Source: Lentisphaerota bacterium
Lineage (GTDB): Bacteria; Verrucomicrobiota; Kiritimatiellia; JAAZAB01
DNA: 9,652 bases
Assembly: GCA_016182435.1 (NCBI GenBank)
Contig: JACPGN010000229.1
Span: forward strand, 1 to 9,652
Reading direction: 5' to 3'
Shown: positions 5,377 to 9,652 of the stretch, one piece after another
Numbering within the stretch: position 1 is the stretch's first letter
Layout: every line of letters starts with the position of its first letter
Program-made: the position numbers and the translations under genes
The notes under the pieces: model-generated
The model's input: the letters and a program-made list of their open reading frames with translations, nothing else
Told to the model about the DNA's origin: nothing
Databases searched by the model: none

Positions 5377-6627
5377 ATGAAAAAATCGTTTGTCGGCTTC
5401 GGGTTTGGCGCCATTCAGGCGGGCCTCTTCCTTTACGAGGCGCAGGCCTCGGGTCAGTTTGACTCCCTGACCATAGCTGAAGTTCTGCCAGAGCTGGTCT
5501 CCGCGCTCCGGCGCTCCGGCGGCAGCTATTCGGTAAATATTGCCACCGCGCAGGGAATTGAGCAAAGGGAAGTTGCCGGAATTACGATTTTGAATCCGAA
5601 CGAGCCCGCCGACCGCGCGGCGCTCGTCGAAGCTGTAGCCGCCGCCGATGAACTGGCCACGGCCTTGCCGGATGTCCAGTATTATGAAACCGGCGGTGCG
5701 GCCTCCGCCGCCAGCGTAATCGCGGAAGGTTTTGCCCGCCGTCGCCAAGGCTATGGCGGGCAAGCCCAACGCCGCGTGCGAGGAGATAAGCGCCGCAGTA
5801 TCATTTACGCCGCGGAAAATCATAATCACGCCGCCGAAATCCTGGAAGCGCATTTGACCCGCCGCCTGGGTATTCCGGCGGCGCAGCTCCGCCAACAAGT
5901 TCAATGCCTCAATACGGTTATCGGTAAAATGAGCGGTGTGGTCACTGATGAAGCGCAGATCGCCGAGCAGCAACTTGCGCGACTGGCCGGCGCTACGGGA
6001 CGCTGTGTGCTGGTCGAAGCTTTTAACCGCATTCTCATCTCGCGCATTGTCTGGCGTGACTTTCACTGCGGGATTCCGGTTTTCACCGAAAAGGACGACC
6101 TCCTGCCCTTTGAAGAAGCCAAGCTTTACGGGCACAATGCCACCCATGCCCTGATCGGCTATTTAGCGCGCCGGAAAGGCTACCGCGCAATAGCCGAGGT
6201 TAGCCGGGATCCACAAATCCTGAGGATAGCGCGCGCGGCTTTCCTGCGGGAATCCGGCGCCGCGCTGATCCGGAAGTACAGTGGACTTGATCCACTCTTC
6301 AGTGAAGCCGGTTATCGCGACTACGCGGAGGATCTCCTTAGTCGCATGATGAATCCTCACCTGCACGATCTGGTCGCGCGCGTCGTGCGGGACCCGCGCC
6401 GCAAATTAGGCTGGGATGACCGCCTGGTTGGCGCCATGCGCTTAAGCCTGGGGCAAGGGATTACACCCTACGGTTATGCCCTGGGCGCGCGGGCGGCTTT
6501 GCAGATGCTGAAAGAGACCGAACCGGGCGCCGAGGAAGAACTACTCGAATCAGTCTGGGCCAAGGCTGAAGCCGACCCTCAGCAGAAACAAGCGGTTAAA
6601 ACACTGATTCTGAGTAGTCGGTTCTAA
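5377..6627 (+). CDS. Mannitol dehydrogenase / mannitol-1-phosphate 5-dehydrogenase family oxidoreductase
   Basis: Polyol-specific long-chain dehydrogenase/reductase of 416 residues, predicted cytoplasmic. The N-terminal Rossmann motif is GFGFGAIQAG (7-16). IIYAAEN (142-148) corresponds to IIACEN of E. coli MtlD. The catalytic K-x4-N-x2-H signature is intact: K249, N254 and H257 in AKLYGHNATH, with the same spacing as KLFTLNTGH in MtlD. MMNPHLHDLVARV (324-336) and RRKLGWDDRLVG (341-352) match the C-terminal domain (NPYLKD, RKLSAGDRL). The family oxidises mannitol-1-phosphate to fructose-6-phosphate, or related polyols and hexonates, with NAD(P). Length lies between MtlD (about 380) and mannitol 2-dehydrogenases (about 490), so the substrate is unassigned. 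Residues about 119-138 are encoded by a palindromic repeat. It is followed after 9 nt by the CBM9-like gene, so the two form an operon. The ribosome binding site is poor (AGAAGAG about 15 nt upstream); the start is set by the Rossmann fold. Confidence 0.83.
   Translation: MKKSFVGFGFGAIQAGLFLYEAQASGQFDSLTIAEVLPELVSALRRSGGSYSVNIATAQGIEQREVAGITILNPNEPADRAALVEAVAAADELATALPDVQYYETGGAASAASVIAEGFARRRQGYGGQAQRRVRGDKRRSIIYAAENHNHAAEILEAHLTRRLGIPAAQLRQQVQCLNTVIGKMSGVVTDEAQIAEQQLARLAGATGRCVLVEAFNRILISRIVWRDFHCGIPVFTEKDDLLPFEEAKLYGHNATHALIGYLARRKGYRAIAEVSRDPQILRIARAAFLRESGAALIRKYSGLDPLFSEAGYRDYAEDLLSRMMNPHLHDLVARVVRDPRRKLGWDDRLVGAMRLSLGQGITPYGYALGARAALQMLKETEPGAEEELLESVWAKAEADPQQKQAVKTLILSSRF
5732..5763. 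repeat. Palindromic repeat inserted in frame in the dehydrogenase gene
   Basis: A perfect 9-bp stem TTGCCCGCC (5732-5740) / GGCGGGCAA (5755-5763) encloses a 14-nt loop that contains a second small stem GCC-AA-GGC (5744-5751). It encodes the stretch RRRQGYGGQA, a peptide that looks like translated intergenic repeat, not part of the enzyme fold. It lies in a loop before the IIYAAEN strand, where MtlD proteins also vary, and the reading frame stays open. Confidence 0.65.
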
Positions 6628-6631
6628 GGAG
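6626..6631 (+). promoter_or_regulatory. Ribosome binding site of the CBM9-like gene, overlapping the upstream stop
   Basis: AAGGAG shares its AA with the TAA stop of the dehydrogenase (6625-6627) and sits 5 nt before the ATG at 6637. This fixes the start and suggests translational coupling. Confidence 0.85.
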
Positions 6632-6636
6632 CTACC

Positions 6637-7299
6637 ATGGAATATCTCATTCAACGCGCCGCGCGGCGCCCCAGCCTGAAGGGCCAGTGGGATGAGCCGG
6701 CCTGGCAAGCTGTTCCGGCCGCGGAGCTCCGCCATTTCCTGGCGCAGAGCAAGTCGCGGCATCCGCAAGTAACGGCCAAGGCTGTCTATCAAGACGACGG
6801 CATCTTTATTTTCTTCAAGGTTCTGGACAGGTTCGTCCGCTGTCTCCAGACCAGTTACCAGGGCAGCGTCTGTAAGGACAGTTGCGTGGAATTTTTCGTC
6901 GAGCCCAGAGCGGGAAGCGGCTACTTCAATTTTGAAATCAATGGCGGCGGCACCTTGCTCCTGCATTTTAATGAACCGCTACACGCTGCGGCAGTCCGGC
7001 GCCATTTAGTGCCCTGGAAGTTAGGCTCTCAGGTCAAAATATATCATTCTCTTCCGCGCACCGTGGACCCGGAAATCGAGGCCGCCACCGAATGGCGCGT
7101 TGAGTATTTCATTCCCTGGACGATCTTTGAGCACTACCTGGGGCCTTTAGGGCCGATCCCCGGCCAGGTTTGGCGCGGCAATTTCTATAAGTGCGCCGAC
7201 TTGACCTCGCAGCCCCACTGGTTATCCTGGGCGCCGCTGGGACCGGAACTCAATTTCCATTTGCCGCAGTTTTTTGCGCCGATTAGATTTCACGAATAA
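6637..7299 (+). CDS. Carbohydrate-binding family 9-like (CBM9-like) protein, single domain
   Basis: Protein of 220 residues resembling the stand-alone CBM9-like beta-sandwich family. Recognisable parts are the N-terminal GQWDEPAWQAVPAAEL (16-31), KAVYQDDGIFIFFKV (48-62), CKDSCVEFFVEP (79-90), GYFNFEING (95-103), EWRVEYFIPW (152-161) and the C-terminal WRGNFYKCADLTSQPHWLSW (179-198) with LNFHLPQFFAPIRF (205-218). CBM9 modules usually occur attached to xylanases and bind sugar ends; stand-alone members are often linked to sugar catabolism. No signal peptide or membrane segment is seen, so it is probably cytoplasmic, which is odd for a binding module. It is translationally coupled to the dehydrogenase. 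The ligand is unknown, and an enzymatic role cannot be excluded. Confidence 0.75.
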   Translation: MEYLIQRAARRPSLKGQWDEPAWQAVPAAELRHFLAQSKSRHPQVTAKAVYQDDGIFIFFKVLDRFVRCLQTSYQGSVCKDSCVEFFVEPRAGSGYFNFEINGGGTLLLHFNEPLHAAAVRRHLVPWKLGSQVKIYHSLPRTVDPEIEAATEWRVEYFIPWTIFEHYLGPLGPIPGQVWRGNFYKCADLTSQPHWLSWAPLGPELNFHLPQFFAPIRFHE

Positions 7300-7315
7300 C
7301 GCGAGGAGTTGATCC

Positions 7316-7420
7316 ATGCATAAGTTTACTTGGATTGTCATTCCGGGCTTGACCCGGAATCCAGTCTTTCTAATCTGGATTCCCGCTTGCGCGGGAATGA
7401 CAGCTTTGAAATTAATGTAA
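7316..7420 (+). other. 34-codon open frame behind a good ribosome binding site, mostly repeat-encoded
   Basis: GAGGAG (7303-7308) is followed after 7 nt by ATG at 7316, 16 nt beyond the CBM9-like stop. The frame reads MHKFTWIVIPGL and ends with a TAA at 7418-7420. From about codon 7 to codon 29 it is translated palindromic repeat (IPACAGMT style). The start signal may be a remnant of a gene start separated from its body by the repeat. The next real gene has its own start 140 nt further on. It is unlikely to encode a functional protein. Confidence 0.3.
7336..7402. repeat. Double-hairpin palindromic repeat (TGTCATTCC...GGAATGACA)
   Basis: Outer ends TGTCATTCC (7336-7344) and GGAATGACA (7394-7402) are inverted copies. 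Inside are two hairpins: ATTCCGGG-CTTGA-CCCGGAAT (7340-7360) and ATTCCCGC-TTGC-GCGGGAAT (7379-7398). The GGAATCCAG...CTGGATTCC inner ends are also mutually inverted. This is the widespread bacterial repeat whose translation gives 'VIPAQAGIQ' and 'IPACAGMT' (recalled). It lies between the CBM9-like and mutarotase-like genes and could act on mRNA stability or partial termination; there is no T-tract. Confidence 0.8.
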
Positions 7421-7434
7421 AGAAAAGTTAGACT
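7406..7434 (+). promoter_or_regulatory. Possible promoter for the mutarotase-like gene
   Basis: TTGAAA (7406-7411), a 17-nt spacer and TAGACT (7429-7434) lie just after the repeat and 22 nt before the start. The match to sigma70-type boxes is fair, but the sequence is AT-rich and this may be chance. Confidence 0.25.
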
Positions 7435-7455
7435 CACTATACTAAGAGGTGGTCT

Positions 7456-8550
7456 ATGCAAATCATTAAAACGCGCCGCTATAACCGGCAAGGCTGGGAA
7501 TTGAGCAACGATAAGCTCAAGCTGTTTATCATGGCCGGCGGCGGGCACCTGGCCGGGCTGCAGTTGAAAGAAAAGCCAACGGTCAATCCCTTCTGGATCC
7601 CGATCTGGAAATCGCTTGAACCCGGCGCCTATCGGCCGCGCGACGCCAGGCGCTATGCTGAGAAACTGTTAGCCTGCATTGCCGGCCACAACCTGTGCCT
7701 GGGCATGTTTGGCGATCCTTCGCCGGAGGAGACCAAAGCGGGCTTAGGCTGCCACGGCGAAGCGCCGATCGTGCGTTGGCAGGTTCTCAAGCGCAAGGTG
7801 ACAGCACGGCGTCTCATCTTTCAGTATGGCTGTGTTCTGCCGGTTGCGCAGATGCGCCTGGTGCGGACGGTTACGCTGGAGGCGGGTTCAACCATCGTGC
7901 GTATCCGTGAGCTGCTAACCAATCTGGCGCGGCGCGATGTGCCCTTCACGATATGCCAACACGTAACCTTCGGGGCGCCATTCCTGGAGCCGGAGGTCAC
8001 AATGTTTGACCTGTCGGCCACACGGGGACATACCTTCCCCGTTTCATTCAGTCCGCGCCAGCGCCTGAAATTGGACACCTCTTTTACCTGGCCTTTTGCG
8101 CCGGGCGTAAAGGGCAAAGTGAATTTACGGTTCGCCGGCTCATCGCGCTATGGTGATTTTACCGCCAATCTAATGAACCCGCGGCAAAATCACGCCTGGT
8201 TCAGCGCGGTTAATCCGCGACTCGGAATGCTGGTCGCTTACATCTGGCGCCGCGCCGATTTCCCCTGGCTCGGCATTTGGGAAGAGAACCGTATTCGCAA
8301 GCAACCGCCCTGGAACGGCAAGGCGATAGCCCGGGGCATGGAGTTCAGCAATAGTCCATTCCCGGAGGGCTTGCGCCAGGCCGTTGACCGCGGCCGCTTT
8401 CAAGGCTTGCCGACCTTCCGTTGGCTGCCGGCTCTTGGCCAGATCACCTACAACTACGCGCTGCTGGCGCTGCCGGTCAAACCATCCTGCCGCGGCGTCG
8501 CCGCCATCCGGCCGTCAGGCAAAGAATTTGCGGTGGACTTGATCAGCTAA
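7456..8550 (+). CDS. Aldose 1-epimerase-like (galactose mutarotase superfamily) protein
   Basis: Protein of 364 residues with the pattern of galactose-mutarotase-like beta-sandwich proteins. Visible are WELSNDKLKLFIMAGGGHLAG (14-34), CHGEAP (99-104; H100 and E102 are candidate active-site residues), RELLTNL (151-157), CQHVTFGAPFLE (167-178), WLGIWEENR (271-279) and GMEFSNSPFPEG (294-305). The H-GE and later WEE/E-F-S-N arrangement resembles mutarotases and related hexose-epimerase proteins; I cannot assign the subfamily. No signal peptide, so probably cytoplasmic. AGAGGTGG (7445-7452) lies directly upstream of the ATG. It follows the dehydrogenase and CBM9-like genes on the same strand, suggesting shared use on one sugar, though a repeat and a possible own promoter intervene. 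Its TAA stop (8548-8550) coincides with the left CTAA of the dispersed element. Confidence 0.72.
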   Translation: MQIIKTRRYNRQGWELSNDKLKLFIMAGGGHLAGLQLKEKPTVNPFWIPIWKSLEPGAYRPRDARRYAEKLLACIAGHNLCLGMFGDPSPEETKAGLGCHGEAPIVRWQVLKRKVTARRLIFQYGCVLPVAQMRLVRTVTLEAGSTIVRIRELLTNLARRDVPFTICQHVTFGAPFLEPEVTMFDLSATRGHTFPVSFSPRQRLKLDTSFTWPFAPGVKGKVNLRFAGSSRYGDFTANLMNPRQNHAWFSAVNPRLGMLVAYIWRRADFPWLGIWEENRIRKQPPWNGKAIARGMEFSNSPFPEGLRQAVDRGRFQGLPTFRWLPALGQITYNYALLALPVKPSCRGVAAIRPSGKEFAVDLIS

Positions 8551-8757
8551 GGCGGGCTTTGCCCGCAACCCATTATCCAACACAATATCCAATATTCAAC
8601 AAGGAATATCCAATAACCAAGTTAAGAGAATCGCAGACAACGAGTAAGGGGTGTTTTTGTTTCCTTTCTTCGTCATTGGTTATTGAGTGTTGGATATTGG
8701 ATATTCTTATTACAAAGATACACGCAAAAACGTGTATCTTTACGGGAAAGCGTCTAA
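8547..8757. mobile_element. ~210-bp dispersed element, copy 2 (MITE-like, CTAA-flanked)
   Basis: Shorter of the two copies. CTAA at 8547-8550 and 8754-8757 bounds a 203-bp body. The left-end hairpin is perfect (GCGGGC-TTT-GCCCGC). The left arm shows five heptamers in phase (8585-8619: ATATCCA ATATTCA ACAAGGA ATATCCA ATAACCA); the right arm shows ATTGGTT ATTGAGT GTTGGAT ATTGGAT ATTCTTA (8675-8709), partly complementary to the left. The right hairpin AAAGATACACG (8714-8724) / CGTGTATCTTT (8731-8741) is a perfect 11-bp stem. The element fills the entire space between two convergent genes: the left CTAA holds the mutarotase stop, and the right CTAA read on the minus strand holds the metG stop (TAG). 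The hairpins have no proper T-tract, but could end or slow transcription from both sides. Confidence 0.82.
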
Positions 8758-9652
8758 ATCCGCGGGAACAAGGAAACCATGGCGCCCACGGACGTGCCCG
8801 GTGCCATAGCGCCCCAGGCCCGCGGTTGGGCAAGCGAGGGTTCTGCGGCGCTTAATCCAAGAACCTGGCGCAGCTCCTTCATCTTGGCGGGCATGATTGG
8901 CGCCAACAATCCGCTCACAACCCGCAACGTTTCCAGCGCGTAATACAGTACGGTATTGAGCTCGCCGTGTTTCGCCTGCTTGGCCAGCGTCCAGGGCTGC
9001 CGCTTTTCCAGGTACCGGTTGGCTTCGCGGATAGCTTCGGCCACCGCCGCCAATCCCAGGTCCAGCCGCATCTGGACAATACATTCTTCCATGCGCGTGG
9101 CGGCGTTCAAGACCGCCTGGCGCAACTGCTCTTCATCGGAGAGGGCATGTTCCGCGGCGGCCGCCGGGACCTTGCCGGCGCAATGACTGCTTACCAGCTT
9201 GATGACACGGCTAAGCAGGTTGCCCAAGTTATTGGCCAGGTCGGCGTTGTAGCGGCGGACGAACGCTTCTTCCGAGAAATTGCAGTCCTGGCCCAGGGTC
9301 ATTTCCGCCATCAGGAAATAACGGAAAGCATCCACGCCATAGAGGTCGCATAATTCCATGGGATTGACCACGTTGCCGGTGGACTTGCTCATCTTGCTAT
9401 CACCGATCAGCCACCAGCCGTGGGCGAAGATCGTCTCGGGCATCGGCAGATTCATGGCATGAAGCATGGTTGGCCAGTACACGGTGTGGGTGGTCAGGAT
9501 ATCCTTGCCGATCAGGTGATAGGACGCCGGCCACCAGCGCTGGAAGCGCTGCTCATCCGCCAGGTAGCCGATGGCGCTGATGTAATTGACCAGGGCGTCA
9601 AACCAGACATAGGTCACAAAATCGCGGTCAAAAGGGAGCTCAATGCCCCAGC
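8754..9652 (-). CDS. metG: Methionyl-tRNA synthetase (C-terminal part; 5' end outside window)
   Basis: The minus-strand frame is open to the right edge and encodes WGIELPFDRDFVTYVWFDAL (the family's WGIxxP...VWFDAL), so the N-terminal half of the Rossmann catalytic domain is missing. Visible are YHLIGKDI, FAHGWWLIGDSKMSKSTGN with the ATP-binding KMSKS signature (9395-9381), DAFRYFLM, then the helical anticodon-binding domain with FVRRYNADLANNLGNLLSR, RYLEKRQPW and APIMP. It ends LFPRI directly at the TAG, with no C-terminal EMAP/Trbp111-like tRNA-binding domain; many bacterial MetRS lack it. The stop codon is read from the right CTAA of the dispersed element. The GTG at 9617 is internal. It charges tRNA-Met, including the initiator. 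Confidence 0.97.
   Translation of the reverse strand, partial: WGIELPFDRDFVTYVWFDALVNYISAIGYLADEQRFQRWWPASYHLIGKDILTTHTVYWPTMLHAMNLPMPETIFAHGWWLIGDSKMSKSTGNVVNPMELCDLYGVDAFRYFLMAEMTLGQDCNFSEEAFVRRYNADLANNLGNLLSRVIKLVSSHCAGKVPAAAAEHALSDEEQLRQAVLNAATRMEECIVQMRLDLGLAAVAEAIREANRYLEKRQPWTLAKQAKHGELNTVLYYALETLRVVSGLLAPIMPAKMKELRQVLGLSAAEPSLAQPRAWGAMAPGTSVGAMVSLFPRI

Noticed and set aside
8551..8741. Rho-independent terminators after the mutarotase-like gene and metG
   Set aside because: Two good hairpins exist, but neither is followed by a T-tract on the relevant strand. They are parts of the repeat that also occurs between the same-strand epimerase and permease genes.
8573..8833. Small minus-strand ORF reading through the dispersed element into the end of the metG region
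   Set aside because: The peptide is translated repeat, overlaps the metG end in another frame and has no ribosome binding site.

Overview
The window reads as about 9.65 kb of bacterial chromosome with moderately high GC, from an organism whose intergenic DNA is full of short palindromic and periodic repeats. A glycine-rich, beta-structured surface protein next to polysaccharide genes, together with this repeat load, suggests the Planctomycetota-Verrucomicrobiota-Kiritimatiellota-Lentisphaerota group or a similar uncultured lineage. No gene here fixes the phylum, so this is a guess at low to moderate confidence.

Layout from left to right. (a) 2-1975 (+): the 3' part of a very glycine-rich secreted or surface protein that contains one module twice. 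(b) 1976-2214: repeat-packed spacer. (c) 2215-3177 (+): UDP-glucuronate 4-epimerase type sugar-nucleotide epimerase. (d) 3184-3407: first copy of a ~210-bp dispersed element. (e) 3407-4225 (+): ABC-2 polysaccharide/O-antigen export permease whose ATPase partner is not in the window. (f) 4239-5150 (-): ispH (MEP isoprenoid pathway), convergent with the permease and 13 bp from it. (g) 5151-5376: divergent promoter region carrying a large palindrome. (h) 5377-6627, 6637-7299 and 7456-8550 (+): a likely sugar-utilisation cluster of a mannitol-dehydrogenase-family oxidoreductase, a CBM9-like protein and an aldose-1-epimerase-like protein, with another palindromic repeat before the third gene. (i) 8547-8757: second copy of the dispersed element. 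(j) 8754-9652 (-): the C-terminal part of methionyl-tRNA synthetase, running off the right edge.

The epimerase and permease fit surface-polysaccharide synthesis and export, and the surface protein fits the same cell-envelope theme. The dehydrogenase, CBM9-like and mutarotase-like genes probably act on one sugar or polyol, but the substrate cannot be read from sequence. ispH and metG are housekeeping genes.

The most interesting signal is non-coding. The two element copies are nearly identical, in direct orientation, and each is bounded by CTAA on both sides. Removing the element plus one CTAA restores a 9-nt operon-like gap at one site and overlapping convergent stop codons at the other. That is what a non-autonomous mobile element with a CTAA target duplication would leave. 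Part of its body has 7-nt periodicity, which is also seen in an unrelated spacer of this window. Other palindromic repeats lie inside the dehydrogenase gene and directly behind a good ribosome binding site.
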